Assembly (NCBI RefSeq): GCF_001517835.1
Contig: NZ_LOQG01000027.1
Location: 62,001 to 126,000, forward strand
Source of the DNA: Caviibacter abscessus
GTDB lineage: Bacteria > Fusobacteriota > Fusobacteriia > Fusobacteriales > Leptotrichiaceae
Reading direction: 5' to 3'
DNA: 64,000 nt
Within the stretch, counting starts at the first letter, position 1, and the number at the start of each line of letters is the position of its first letter. Positions 33,605 through 42,763 of the stretch are shown one piece after another. The position numbers and the translations under genes were made by a program. The notes below the pieces were generated by a model. That model worked only from the letters and a program-made list of their open reading frames with translations. It was not told the DNA's origin and ran no database searches.

Positions 33605-35107
33605 ATGAAAAAAGTTTTACTTTACATATTTACCCTTATTTTATTTATTTCTTGTGATGCACAAACTGCAAGAAAACAATTTGAAGCGGGTCAATATTTA
33701 AAAAGTGTGCAAACAACAGTTAAATATGTATCAAATGGTAAATTTTCAAAGTTGAAGTTAAAAGATCAAGATGAACTTATTTCAAGAATTAAAGTTATTG
33801 ACAAATATTACAGAGATAATATTGAAGATCAAGAAGAAGGTGCTGACATTAAAACTTTATATGAATCATTTCATATATATGGTTTAATAAAAAAAGTTCC
33901 TGAATTACAATCTGAACTAAGATATCTAACTCAAAGCGTTGTAGATAATAATATTGAACTTGTTGTAGCAAAGCAAAATAAAGAATTAAGAACATTAGGA
34001 AGCAGAAGTAGTTCAGAAATAGAAAGAATCCTTAAAGGGTATAATGAAATTAAAGAACATATGCAAGACTACAAAATTGTAGGAACAAAATATGAAGATC
34101 ATTATAAAGCATTTTCAAGAAACCTTGCTGATGGATATTTAATTCTTTCAAGAAAATTTGACTTAGATGAAAGTCAATATTTACAAGCATTAAAAAATGC
34201 ATCGCAAGCATATAGTTACTATGATAAAGATTATAAAGGAAGTAAAACTCAATACGAAAAAGTAAAAAAAGAATTAGATCTTAAAAAAGCAGATGCGTAT
34301 TTTGACGAAGGAAGAAGAAACTTATTCTTTGGAAATTACGATATAGCTTTAGATAAGTTAAATGAAGCGTATAATATATATAATAAATATTCATCAAATA
34401 AACGTTATGAAGTAAGAGACTACATTAATAAAGTAAAAGATGAAAAGAAAAAGAGAAATGCTGAAGAACATTACGGAAAAGCATTAAAATATTTAGTTCA
34501 AAATGATTATAAAAATGCTGTAAAAGAATTTTATGCAACAAGTAATATAATATATAATTATAGAGATAGTTATACTTTAGCTAAAAAATATGAAAAATAT
34601 ATAGGTTCAAATACACCTGACAATAATGATGCACCTAAAATAATTGATAAAACATTTTCTTTAAATCTAAATGGAGATGTAAGTAGAGAATTAATAATAT
34701 CTGAACTTGAAAGATTAGGATTTAGATATACTAATCATAAACCATTTTATGTTATAGAAGTAGAAACTTTTGCTGATTATGATATATCTACTCAAGTGAA
34801 AAGAGAACCTTTATATGTAAATAATTATGGAGTTCCAAGTTATTATGAAAAAATAACTGAAACAGTTACTGAAGTAGTAAAATACGATCTTAAATTATCA
34901 ACAAAATCTTATGAAAGATCAAAGAAATTAGAATTTAAGAATCAATATACAAAAGTATCATTTACAGGTAATATACCTGCAACTGAATCAGGAGAAAAAT
35001 TTGAAGGTAGACAACTAGGAAAAGCTGCAATGATAGAAGAAAATTCATATAAAGTTGAAAGAGAATTAAGGGAATTAATACAAGATTTTGCAAGAACAGT
35101 TAGATAA
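33605..35107 (+). CDS. Lipoprotein with TPR-like repeats, unknown function
   Basis: A 500-residue protein starting at the ATG at 33605 (AAAGGAG nine bases upstream; the longer frame from 33575 would bury the signal peptide). The lipoprotein signal MKKVLLYIFTLILFISC gives a lipobox cysteine at 17. The body is strongly helical with two TPR-like segments (about residues 235-275 and 290-330, for example ADAYFDEGRRNLFFGNYDIAL and AEEHYGKALKYLVQNDYKNAV). The C-terminal ~150 residues look beta-rich (VIEVETFADYDI, EKITETVTEVVKYDLKLS). I do not recognise the family. It is probably an envelope protein acting as scaffold or assembly factor. The Fur-family gene follows after 12 bases. Confidence 0.75.
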   Translation: MKKVLLYIFTLILFISCDAQTARKQFEAGQYLKSVQTTVKYVSNGKFSKLKLKDQDELISRIKVIDKYYRDNIEDQEEGADIKTLYESFHIYGLIKKVPELQSELRYLTQSVVDNNIELVVAKQNKELRTLGSRSSSEIERILKGYNEIKEHMQDYKIVGTKYEDHYKAFSRNLADGYLILSRKFDLDESQYLQALKNASQAYSYYDKDYKGSKTQYEKVKKELDLKKADAYFDEGRRNLFFGNYDIALDKLNEAYNIYNKYSSNKRYEVRDYINKVKDEKKKRNAEEHYGKALKYLVQNDYKNAVKEFYATSNIIYNYRDSYTLAKKYEKYIGSNTPDNNDAPKIIDKTFSLNLNGDVSRELIISELERLGFRYTNHKPFYVIEVETFADYDISTQVKREPLYVNNYGVPSYYEKITETVTEVVKYDLKLSTKSYERSKKLEFKNQYTKVSFTGNIPATESGEKFEGRQLGKAAMIEENSYKVERELRELIQDFARTVR

Positions 35108-35119
35108 AAGGGGAAAAGT

Positions 35120-35509
35120 GTGAAAAATATCAGTGATAAATTGAAAAAGAATAATATAAAGCCATCTTTGCAAAGAATCCAAATTTTTCAATACTTCTTA
35201 CAAGCCAAGAATCACCCTAGTGTTGATATGATATATAGTGACTTGCATAATCAAATTCCAACTTTATCTAAAACAACTGTATATAATACCTTGAAAATTT
35301 TCACACAAAAAAAATTAGTTAATGAAATTGTTGAGGGAAAAGAAAACAGATATGACGCAATTTCTGAACCACATGGACATTTTAAATGTATGAAGTGTCA
35401 AGATATATACGATTTTGAATATGATTTTGAATTAAAAGAATTAAAAGATTTTGATATAGAGTTGATACAATTTTATGTTAAAGGTATATGTAAAAATTGT
35501 AAAAAGTAA
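35120..35509 (+). CDS. Fur/PerR-family metalloregulator
   Basis: Winged-helix repressor responding to metal or peroxide, 129 residues, GTG start with AAAGGGG upstream. The N-terminal DNA-binding domain includes KPSLQRIQIFQYFLQAKNHPSVD and TLSKTTVYNTLKIF. The C-terminal metal domain has PHGHFKC and two CxxC pairs (CMKC, CKNC) for structural zinc. The TTVYNTL helix and the HGHFKC motif fit PerR-like members, but Fur or Zur cannot be excluded. It follows the lipoprotein gene closely and ends at a hairpin terminator. Confidence 0.87.
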   Translation: MKNISDKLKKNNIKPSLQRIQIFQYFLQAKNHPSVDMIYSDLHNQIPTLSKTTVYNTLKIFTQKKLVNEIVEGKENRYDAISEPHGHFKCMKCQDIYDFEYDFELKELKDFDIELIQFYVKGICKNCKK

Positions 35510-35518
35510 AAAAACAGA

Positions 35519-35552
35519 GCCCTATCCCTAAATAAGTAGGGGTAGGGTATAT
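35519..35552 (+). terminator. Terminator of the lipoprotein-Fur unit
   Basis: GC-rich 11-bp stem CCCTATCCCTA / TAGGGGTAGGG with loop AATAAG, followed by a short T-rich run just before the next ribosome-binding site. Confidence 0.8.
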
Positions 35553-35565
35553 TTTTAGGAGAGAC

Positions 35566-36417
35566 ATGAAGGCAAAAAGAAGATTTCTGCTTAGTGTATT
35601 TTTGATATTGATTTCATCTTTTACACAAGCGTATATTATACAATCAATAATGACACCTGCACATATATTGGCAAGTGGTTTTACAGGATTATCAATGCTG
35701 TTTAACCTGATTTTGTCAAAATTTAATATTAATATTTCAGTATCTTTTTTTATAATTATGTTTAACTTACCTGTAGCTATTATGTGTGCTAAAGGTATAA
35801 GCAAAAAATTTACATTTTTATCATTACTTCAAATAATAACCACATCAATACTACTTAAAATATTTCACTTTGAACCGGTGTTTAATAATGTCTTTTTAAG
35901 TGTTACGGTCGGAGCATTTGCTTATGGATTAGCTTTAGTTTTAGCACTTAGAACAGGAGGGTCAACCGGAGGAACAGATTTTATCGCTCTTTATATATCA
36001 AATAAAATAAATAAAACAATATGGGATTATATTTTAGTTTTTAACGCTGTAATTTTAATTATTTTTGGTTATTTATCAGGTTGGGATAGAGCAGGTTATT
36101 CTATATTGTTTCAATATATATTGACTAAAACTATATCTACTTTTTATCATAGATATCATCGTGTAACTTTACAAATTATTACAAAAAAACCTGATGAAAT
36201 TATAGAAGGGTATATAAGTCAATATAGACACGGTATAACAAAAACGTGTGGGGAAGGTGGATACACAAAACAACCTATATTTATATTATACACTGTAATT
36301 TCCAGCTATGAATTAAACGATACAGTAAGGCTTGTAAAAGAAATAGATGAAAAAGTAATAATAAATGTTTTTAAGACAGAAGATTTTTACGGCAGTTTTT
36401 ATATGTTACCAATTTAA
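35566..36417 (+). CDS. YitT-family membrane protein (DUF161/DUF2179)
   Basis: A 283-residue inner-membrane protein. The N-terminal half has about five helices with the YitT hallmark RTGGSTGGTDFIALYISNK. The C-terminal cytoplasmic DUF2179 domain (about 205-280) contains YRHGITKTCGEGGYTKQ and a closing EDFYGSFYMLP. The function of the family is not established. It starts with TAGGAG nine bases before the ATG and stands alone between a terminator and the next promoter. Confidence 0.87.
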   Translation: MKAKRRFLLSVFLILISSFTQAYIIQSIMTPAHILASGFTGLSMLFNLILSKFNINISVSFFIIMFNLPVAIMCAKGISKKFTFLSLLQIITTSILLKIFHFEPVFNNVFLSVTVGAFAYGLALVLALRTGGSTGGTDFIALYISNKINKTIWDYILVFNAVILIIFGYLSGWDRAGYSILFQYILTKTISTFYHRYHRVTLQIITKKPDEIIEGYISQYRHGITKTCGEGGYTKQPIFILYTVISSYELNDTVRLVKEIDEKVIINVFKTEDFYGSFYMLPI

Positions 36418-36433
36418 AAAAATGTAATTAATA

Positions 36434-36442
36434 TGATATAAT
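36434..36442 (+). promoter_or_regulatory. Extended -10 promoter at the head of the 17-kb gene block
   Basis: TG-A-TATAAT in the 47-base gap before the DUF1858 gene, again within TATGATATAAT. No good -35 is visible. It is the only promoter-like gap before 18 tightly packed genes. Confidence 0.65.
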
Positions 36443-36464
36443 ATAAGGTAAAGGAAAGATTTAT

Positions 36465-36710
36465 ATGAAAGAAAGAGTAACTGCTGATATGAATATAATG
36501 GAAGCGGTAGAAAAATATCCTATTGTAGCTGAAATTCTCATGAGATATGGACTTGGTTGTACAGGTTGTTTCATATCAGAAGCTGAGAGTTTATATGACG
36601 GAATAGCAGTACATGGATTAGATCCGGATATAATAATAGAAGAAGTAAATATGATATTAGAAATGGAAGAAGAGGATAATAATGAAAACAACGGGTCAGA
36701 TTTTAGTTAA
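36465..36710 (+). CDS. DUF1858 domain protein
   Basis: An 81-residue soluble protein of the DUF1858 family (small helical domain often attached to hybrid-cluster or redox proteins). The core is ITADMNIMEAVEKYP-like, followed by the conserved GLGCTGC motif with a CxxC pair, suggesting redox or metal binding. The protein is the bare domain with an acidic tail. Its end overlaps the next gene by 29 bases in a different frame, implying translational coupling. The biological role is unknown. Confidence 0.8.
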   Translation: MKERVTADMNIMEAVEKYPIVAEILMRYGLGCTGCFISEAESLYDGIAVHGLDPDIIIEEVNMILEMEEEDNNENNGSDFS

Positions 36711-37383
36711 ATATATACCTAAAAAGACACCTAGGCAAGATTTAGCTAACATTTTAGGAGTTGTCCCCCAATATTTAAGCAATATTTTAAATGATAAAAA
36801 ATCACCATCTAAAAAATTTTTATCAAAAATTTATGAATGTTTAAGTGTTAGTAATGAGGATAAAAAGGCAATAGAAAATTACGAAATTTTCAGAAAAACT
36901 CCTAAACAGTTTCAATCTGAACTACTTGAATTAAGATCTCTTGTTAAAAGTAATTTTAATAAATATGAAACTGTCCCTATAAATTATATGGGGATTTTTA
37001 AAGATAGTGGATTTTTGCAGTCAAAAAATGATATTGAAATGATAATTTCAAATACAGGATATATTTTTGAATTTATTGAAGAAGGAACATTTTTTGTAAG
37101 AATAGACAGCGATAATTATGAACCTTTTAAAAATAGAGAATTAGTTTTTTTTGAACCTTATTCTGAATTTATAGGGGAAATAAATGATAAATATTGTATG
37201 GTTGAATACAAGAATAAAAAAGAAATATATATAGTAAATAAAATAGATAAGCATTTAATATTAAAAGCTGTAAATAAAAACGCAAAATCTTATGTTTTGA
37301 CTAAAAATGATAATAAAAATGTAAAAATATTAGGTATTTTATTTGGAACTTTCAATAAATTTAAGGGGTTAGATACAAAATGA
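36682..37383 (+). CDS. XRE-type regulator with S24/LexA-like C-terminal domain (probably non-cleaving)
   Basis: A 233-residue putative transcription regulator. The N-terminal ~55 residues form a helix-turn-helix (RQDLANILGVVPQYLSNILNDKKSPS). The C-terminal half resembles the beta fold of S24 peptidase-type repressors (FFVRIDSDNYEPFKNRELVFFEPY, then GEINDKYCMVEY). At the position where these proteins have GDSMEP the sequence reads SDNYEP, so the catalytic serine seems replaced and self-cleavage is unlikely. It starts 29 bases inside the DUF1858 gene and overlaps glmM by four. A chromosomal regulator by context; no prophage genes are near. Confidence 0.68.
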   Translation: MKTTGQILVKYIPKKTPRQDLANILGVVPQYLSNILNDKKSPSKKFLSKIYECLSVSNEDKKAIENYEIFRKTPKQFQSELLELRSLVKSNFNKYETVPINYMGIFKDSGFLQSKNDIEMIISNTGYIFEFIEEGTFFVRIDSDNYEPFKNRELVFFEPYSEFIGEINDKYCMVEYKNKKEIYIVNKIDKHLILKAVNKNAKSYVLTKNDNKNVKILGILFGTFNKFKGLDTK

Positions 37384-38750
37384 GTAGAAAATATTTCGGT
37401 ACAGATGGCATTAGAGGAGTAGCTAATAAAGATTTAAGCTTAGATTTAGTTACAAGACTTGGATTAGCACTAGGATATTATTTGAACAAAAAAAATGAAG
37501 ACAAAAGCAAAAAGCCTAGAATTGTACTTGGTACAGATACAAGAATATCTGGGTATATGATAAGATCTGCACTTTCAGCAGGACTTACAGCTATGGGTAT
37601 AAATATAGATTTTGTTGGGGTTTTACCTACACCGGGTGTAAGTTATCTTACAAGAATAAAAAATGCTAATGCAGGAGTTATGATTTCAGCATCACATAAT
37701 CCAATAAAAGATAACGGTATCAAAATTTTTAGCAGCAATGGATATAAGTTACCAGATGAAGTAGAAGAAGAGATAGAAGGTTATATGGAAGATTATGACT
37801 TTTTAAAAAGCAACTTAGCTGAGCCTGAAAGACTTGGAAGATATACATTTGTTGAAGATGATGTAAAATTATATAGAAGATTTTTAAGAAATACGTCAAA
37901 CATTGAATTTACAGGATTTAAAGTTGTAATAGATACAGGAAATGGAGCTGCGTATCGTATAGCTGCAAAAGTATTTCAGAGTTTAGGTGCAGATGTTGTT
38001 GTAATAAATAATATTCCAAATGGTAAAAATATTAATGTAAAATGTGGATCAACTCATCCTGAACTATTACAAGAAATGGTTAAACTATATAAAGCAGATT
38101 GTGGACTTGCTTATGATGGAGATGCAGATAGACTTATAGCCGTTGATGAAAATGGAAATATAGTTGACGGAGATTTAATTATTGCAGTTATAGCAAATAA
38201 TATGAATAAAAAAGGTCTACTTAACTCAAGTACAGTAGTTACAACTGTTCAAAGTAATATGGGATTTGAAAAATATCTTGAAACTAAAGGTATAAGATTA
38301 ATAAGAGCAAATGTTGGAGACAGATATGTATTAGAAAAAATGCAACAACAATCTTTAAATTTAGGTGGAGAACAATCAGGGCATATAATAATGTTAGATC
38401 ACAATACAACAGGAGATGGTGTATTATCATCAATACAATTTGTTTCAGCAATTATTGAATCAAAACAAAAAGTAAGTGAATTAGTTTCTAAAATTAAATT
38501 ATGGCCTCAAAGACTTGAAAATATAGTTGTATCAAAGGAAAAAAAGAAAAATTGGCATGATAATAAGAATATTTTAGATGTAATACAAAAATGTCAAAAA
38601 GAAATAGAAGGAATTGGAAGAATTCTTGTTAGAGAATCAGGAACAGAAGCATTAATAAGAGTAATGGTTGAAGCTAAAACAGATGAAATAGTTAATAAAT
38701 ATGTAGATGAAATTTCAGATGTTATTAGAAAGGAATTAGTAGATGCATAA
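37380..38750 (+). CDS. glmM: Phosphoglucosamine mutase
   Basis: Interconverts glucosamine-6- and -1-phosphate on the route to UDP-GlcNAc for peptidoglycan. 456 residues. Motifs: KYFGTDGIRGVAN at the start, the phosphoserine loop GVMISASHNPIKDNGIK, the metal loop DGDADR, GEQSGH sugar recognition, and the phosphate-binding RESGTEALIRVM. It overlaps both neighbours by 4 and 8 bases. Confidence 0.96.
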   Translation: MSRKYFGTDGIRGVANKDLSLDLVTRLGLALGYYLNKKNEDKSKKPRIVLGTDTRISGYMIRSALSAGLTAMGINIDFVGVLPTPGVSYLTRIKNANAGVMISASHNPIKDNGIKIFSSNGYKLPDEVEEEIEGYMEDYDFLKSNLAEPERLGRYTFVEDDVKLYRRFLRNTSNIEFTGFKVVIDTGNGAAYRIAAKVFQSLGADVVVINNIPNGKNINVKCGSTHPELLQEMVKLYKADCGLAYDGDADRLIAVDENGNIVDGDLIIAVIANNMNKKGLLNSSTVVTTVQSNMGFEKYLETKGIRLIRANVGDRYVLEKMQQQSLNLGGEQSGHIIMLDHNTTGDGVLSSIQFVSAIIESKQKVSELVSKIKLWPQRLENIVVSKEKKKNWHDNKNILDVIQKCQKEIEGIGRILVRESGTEALIRVMVEAKTDEIVNKYVDEISDVIRKELVDA

Positions 38751-39444
38751 AAAATTTGCCTATGTCTATGATGAATTTACAAAAAATGTAGATTATGAAA
38801 GTTGGTTTAAATTTTTAAGAAGATATCTTAATAAAAAGGGTAAATTACTTGATATTGGTTGTGGTACAGCAAGTATTACAACTATGTTTAGAAAATATGG
38901 TTATGATACAACAGGTATTGATATATCACAGGATATGCTAGCTGTTGCCAGAAAAAAAGATGATAAAATCAAGTACTATAACCTTGATATTACAAAAGAG
39001 AAGTTAAATGAGAAATTTGACTATATAACTTGTAATTTTGACACGGTAAATTATTTTTCAGGTTATGAAGCATTAAATTCATTTATAGAAAATTGTAGTA
39101 GTATGCAATCTAAGGGCGGAATTTTAATTTTTGATCTTGTTGAGCTTGAAATTTTTGATGAAATGTTTGAAAATGATATATTCATTGATGAAGAAGTAAA
39201 TTATACAGCAATATTTAGACATGAAGATTTAAAGGATAATAAGCATCTTGTTGAAATAACAGCATTTATTAAAAATGAAGATGAAAGCTACTCAAAATAT
39301 ATTGAAAAACATATTAAATATATATATGATATTAATAAAGTTATACAAATGTTGAATGATAAAGGGTATAATATATATGATATAGCTAAAAATGAGATGT
39401 ATGGAGAAAGCAGACTTTTTATAATTGCAAATAAAATGAGGTAA
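38743..39444 (+). CDS. SAM-dependent methyltransferase, substrate unknown
   Basis: A 233-residue class I methyltransferase. The opening HKKFAYVYDEFTKNVDYESW and motif I LLDIGCGTASIT, followed by TGIDISQDML, are typical of the YqeM/YodH-like methyltransferases often found in such gene blocks. Later motifs (YITCNFDTVNYF, GGILIFDLVELE) complete the fold. It overlaps glmM by 8 bases. The target molecule cannot be read from the sequence. Confidence 0.82.
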   Translation: MHKKFAYVYDEFTKNVDYESWFKFLRRYLNKKGKLLDIGCGTASITTMFRKYGYDTTGIDISQDMLAVARKKDDKIKYYNLDITKEKLNEKFDYITCNFDTVNYFSGYEALNSFIENCSSMQSKGGILIFDLVELEIFDEMFENDIFIDEEVNYTAIFRHEDLKDNKHLVEITAFIKNEDESYSKYIEKHIKYIYDINKVIQMLNDKGYNIYDIAKNEMYGESRLFIIANKMR

Positions 39445-39447
39445 ATT

Positions 39448-39807
39448 ATGAAAAAATCTAATTTTGATGAATTGCACAAACTAAAAGACAGTGAGTTTAC
39501 AGAACTTGCTGAAAGTGTTTCTTTTAGTAATAAAAAAGAATTTAATAAAGATAAAGACGGAGATGAGTTAAAAAATATAGAGAAAAAACAAAAAGTAGAT
39601 AAATCATTATCGAAATATTTGGTAGCAGCTACCAATTTTACATATATACTTATATCTCCGTTAATTTTGCTTTTAATACTATATTATTTTTTAACAAAAT
39701 ATGTATTATATAAAAGTTCTGTAATACTTTTAATTCTTTTTATTATTCTTGGAATAATAAGTGGTTATTGGTCTCTTTTTAAAGAAATCAGAGGTGGCAA
39801 AAAATGA
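39448..39807 (+). CDS. Small membrane protein, unknown (weak AtpZ/AtpI resemblance)
   Basis: A 119-residue protein with a charged, lysine-rich N-terminal 60 residues and two C-terminal membrane helices (about 64-88 and 92-112), the second with a GIISGYWSLF end. The two-helix layout is like AtpZ/AtpI-type helpers of ATP synthases, but the similarity is weak and may only reflect composition. It sits between the methyltransferase gene and a secreted protein gene (4-base overlap with the latter). Confidence 0.5.
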   Translation: MKKSNFDELHKLKDSEFTELAESVSFSNKKEFNKDKDGDELKNIEKKQKVDKSLSKYLVAATNFTYILISPLILLLILYYFLTKYVLYKSSVILLILFIILGIISGYWSLFKEIRGGKK

Positions 39808-41555
39808 AAAAAATATTTATTTTATTGTCTTTGGTGGCAATGATAAGCTATACAAATGAATTAAATTTACATCTTACAAATACAACACATAAAAGCGTAA
39901 ATGCAGACAGTGCAAAATTATTTGTTACTTTAAAAGTGAAAGATAGAAATTTAAAAAAAGCAAGTGAGAGTATAAAAAATAAGAGTAAGTTATTTACCAA
40001 TGAAATCCAAAATAGTAATTTAGCTACTGTAAATATAGCAGATTACAATTATTCTAAAAATAATGTCGTAACAAAAAATAAAGAAGTTAAATATAAGACA
40101 AGTATAGTATTTGCATCTAATGAGATGTCAAAATTTGCAGATAGTTCATATGTAACAACTAAAAATAATAAAAATGTATATAATTTAGTATTTTCAGAAA
40201 TTTCAGAAAATATAGTATCTAATTTAGAAAAAATATATAAACGGGTTTCAAAAGTATCCAATCATCTTTCTTTTGTCAGTGCAAAAACAATACAGATTGA
40301 TGACAATGTAACTGAAAAAGAGTATACAATATCACAAACATTTTTAATTGATTTAAGTAATATCAAAAATATTTCAAAGGTAGTATCAATAGCAAAAAAA
40401 TATGAGATGGAAGTTGATAATCCCGATTTTTATGTTAAAAATATAGAATATAATACTTTAGATGAAATAAATAAATCTAAAAATATAGCAAAAATAATTT
40501 CTAAAAAATTGGGGTATAATCTAAAAGATGAATATATATTAAATTTTATTAAATCAAGTAATAATTCAAATTATATAAGACAAGACTACAAATCAAAGCC
40601 AATGAATTTGAGTATTGAAAAAATGGAAACTGATATACAAAGTCCAAATATGGAGGAAACAATCACATCAAGTACAAGTTTTAAAGCATATAATGACAGT
40701 AAGCTTAATTTAAAAAATAATATTACACTAGAAATTAATGCAAGTGTTGAAGCAAAAGATAAACTTGCAAAAATTAGTATAAGTGTAGATGATGATAAAA
40801 AGGTTTCAAAATTAAAAAGTATTTTAAATAAAATAGGAATATTACATAAATTATCTACAAAAACTTATTATAGCTCATCAGTTGAAAAAGAAATTCCTGT
40901 GTATAATAAAGAGCAATATATAAGTTTTATGGTCAATTTATTAAATATAGATAAAAATAATTTCAGATATATATTAAACAAATATCCGGATATTAATGGA
41001 AATAAAATAGAAATAAAAGCAGATACATATGAAAAAGCTATGCAAATATTTAAAAATATTGAAACGGACTTAAAAAAGCATGGCGTAGCTGTTAATGTTG
41101 ATAGTTATGAAAATATATCTAAAGAAATTTTAGTATCTAATAAAAAAGTTAAAGAAAATATATTAAATCATAATCTTGAAATAGAGACACAAGATTTAAA
41201 AAATACAGGGCTTATTATATCTATATGTCAAGAACTAGGAATAAATATATCACATATAACTTTTGAAGCTGATAAAGAGCAATTAGAAGAGTCGTTGTAT
41301 ACTAAGGCAATTGAAAAATTTAAAGATGAAATAAAAAGTTTTGGTAAATATGAAGTTCAAAGTATAGTTCAAGATAACGTAGATAATGATTATTCATATG
41401 AATATTATCCAAATATGAATAATAATAAAAAAGAATTGCCAAAAATAAGTGATGAAAAAATAATAGAAAATGCAATAACAAACTATATTTATGTTCCAAA
41501 TAGAACACTTAAAATATATAAAAATTTAACAATAAAAGCTAAGGTGGAAAAATAA
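39804..41555 (+). CDS. Exported protein with possible SIMPL (DUF541)-like domains
   Basis: A 583-residue protein with a signal peptide (MKKIFILLSLVAMISYTNE). There is no lipobox, so it is likely periplasmic or outer-membrane associated. The mature part is rich in lysine, asparagine and serine. It shows repeated beta-strand/long-helix patterns such as ADSAKLFVTLKVKDRNLKKA and KLAKISISVDDDKKVSKLK, ending in NRTLKIYKNLTIKAKVE. The pattern recalls SIMPL/DUF541 proteins, perhaps two copies in tandem, but I cannot confirm this by eye. It abuts lysC with no gap. Confidence 0.55.
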   Translation: MKKIFILLSLVAMISYTNELNLHLTNTTHKSVNADSAKLFVTLKVKDRNLKKASESIKNKSKLFTNEIQNSNLATVNIADYNYSKNNVVTKNKEVKYKTSIVFASNEMSKFADSSYVTTKNNKNVYNLVFSEISENIVSNLEKIYKRVSKVSNHLSFVSAKTIQIDDNVTEKEYTISQTFLIDLSNIKNISKVVSIAKKYEMEVDNPDFYVKNIEYNTLDEINKSKNIAKIISKKLGYNLKDEYILNFIKSSNNSNYIRQDYKSKPMNLSIEKMETDIQSPNMEETITSSTSFKAYNDSKLNLKNNITLEINASVEAKDKLAKISISVDDDKKVSKLKSILNKIGILHKLSTKTYYSSSVEKEIPVYNKEQYISFMVNLLNIDKNNFRYILNKYPDINGNKIEIKADTYEKAMQIFKNIETDLKKHGVAVNVDSYENISKEILVSNKKVKENILNHNLEIETQDLKNTGLIISICQELGINISHITFEADKEQLEESLYTKAIEKFKDEIKSFGKYEVQSIVQDNVDNDYSYEYYPNMNNNKKELPKISDEKIIENAITNYIYVPNRTLKIYKNLTIKAKVEK

Positions 41556-42746
41556 ATGTCGAAAGTTCAAAAATATGGAGGTTCATCTGTTTCAACTACT
41601 GATAAAATAAAAGCAATAGCAAATCACTTAAAGACACTAAAAGAAAGTGGAGATGACCTTGTAGTAGTGGTATCTGCTATGGGAAAAACTACGAATAGTT
41701 TAATAGCACTTGCAGGAGAAATAACAAATAATCCTAATGTAAGAGAATTAGATAGACTTATGTCTACCGGTGAAAATCAAACTATAGCGTTACTTGCAAT
41801 AGCATTAAACAATATTGGTGTTAAAGCTATATCGTTTACTGGAGAACAAATAGAATTAAAAACAAGTGGAGTTCATACAAAAAGTAGAATAAAAAGTATA
41901 AATACTGAAAAAATAAAAAAACATTTAAAAGATGGATATATAGTAGTAATTGCAGGATTTCAGGGAATAGATGAGTTAGGAGATGTAACTACTTTAGGTA
42001 GAGGAGGTTCTGATACTTCAGCAGTTGCTCTTGCTTGTAGTTTAAATGCAATGTGTGAAATATATACAGACGTTGATGGAATATATGGAATTGACCCAAG
42101 AGTGTATGAGAATGCGAAAAAAATAAATGAAATTTCATATGAAGAAATGATGGAATTGGCATATCTAGGAGCAGGAGTTATGGAGCCTCGTGCAATAGAA
42201 CTTGGATACAAATATAAAATACCAATTTATGTTGGAAAAACTCTTGGAGAAAAAAATGGAACTTTAATTAAGGAGAAAAAAATGGAAGAGCATAGAATAA
42301 AGGGTATATCTATAAATGAAAATACACTTATGGTTACAGTTGACAATATACCTACATATGCCAAAAATCTTGAACCAATATTTACTAAGGCTGTAGAATT
42401 AGGTATTAATATAGATTTAATAAGCCATAATGATGTAATATCAGAAAACGGAAGTATAGCATTTACAACACCAAGAACTGATAAAGCAATGGTTGAAAAC
42501 TTATTTAAAGATTTAAATTTAGAAGGTGTAAGTGTAGTTTTAAATAGTGAAGTTGTAAGAGTATCTCTGGTGGGTATAGGAATAGTTACACATATAGGAG
42601 TAATATCAAGAATATTTAAGGTTCTTTCAGAACATAATTTAAGTTTTCATCAAATATCAACATCTGAAATAAGTATTTCTTTGGTTGTTGATGAAAAAAA
42701 TGGAAAAGAAATAGCAAGATTACTTGCAAAAGAGTTTGAATTGTAG
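41556..42746 (+). CDS. lysC: Aspartate kinase
   Basis: Phosphorylates aspartate, first step to diaminopimelate, lysine, threonine and methionine. 396 residues. The kinase domain begins KVQKYGGSSVSTTDKI, with LVVVVSAMGKTTNSL, the LMSTGENQT loop, GRGGSDTSAVALA and the YTDVDGIYGIDPR motif. Two C-terminal ACT domains (from about residue 250) imply feedback inhibition by lysine or threonine. The start codon directly follows the stop of the preceding gene. dapA, dapF and asd follow. Confidence 0.95.
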   Translation: MSKVQKYGGSSVSTTDKIKAIANHLKTLKESGDDLVVVVSAMGKTTNSLIALAGEITNNPNVRELDRLMSTGENQTIALLAIALNNIGVKAISFTGEQIELKTSGVHTKSRIKSINTEKIKKHLKDGYIVVIAGFQGIDELGDVTTLGRGGSDTSAVALACSLNAMCEIYTDVDGIYGIDPRVYENAKKINEISYEEMMELAYLGAGVMEPRAIELGYKYKIPIYVGKTLGEKNGTLIKEKKMEEHRIKGISINENTLMVTVDNIPTYAKNLEPIFTKAVELGINIDLISHNDVISENGSIAFTTPRTDKAMVENLFKDLNLEGVSVVLNSEVVRVSLVGIGIVTHIGVISRIFKVLSEHNLSFHQISTSEISISLVVDEKNGKEIARLLAKEFEL

Positions 42747-42763
42747 TAGGAGGTGTATTGTAA

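Noticed and set aside
36682-37383. A prophage remnant suggested by the CI/LexA-like regulator
   Set aside because: All neighbours are housekeeping genes in tight operon order, with no integrase, attachment repeats or phage genes.
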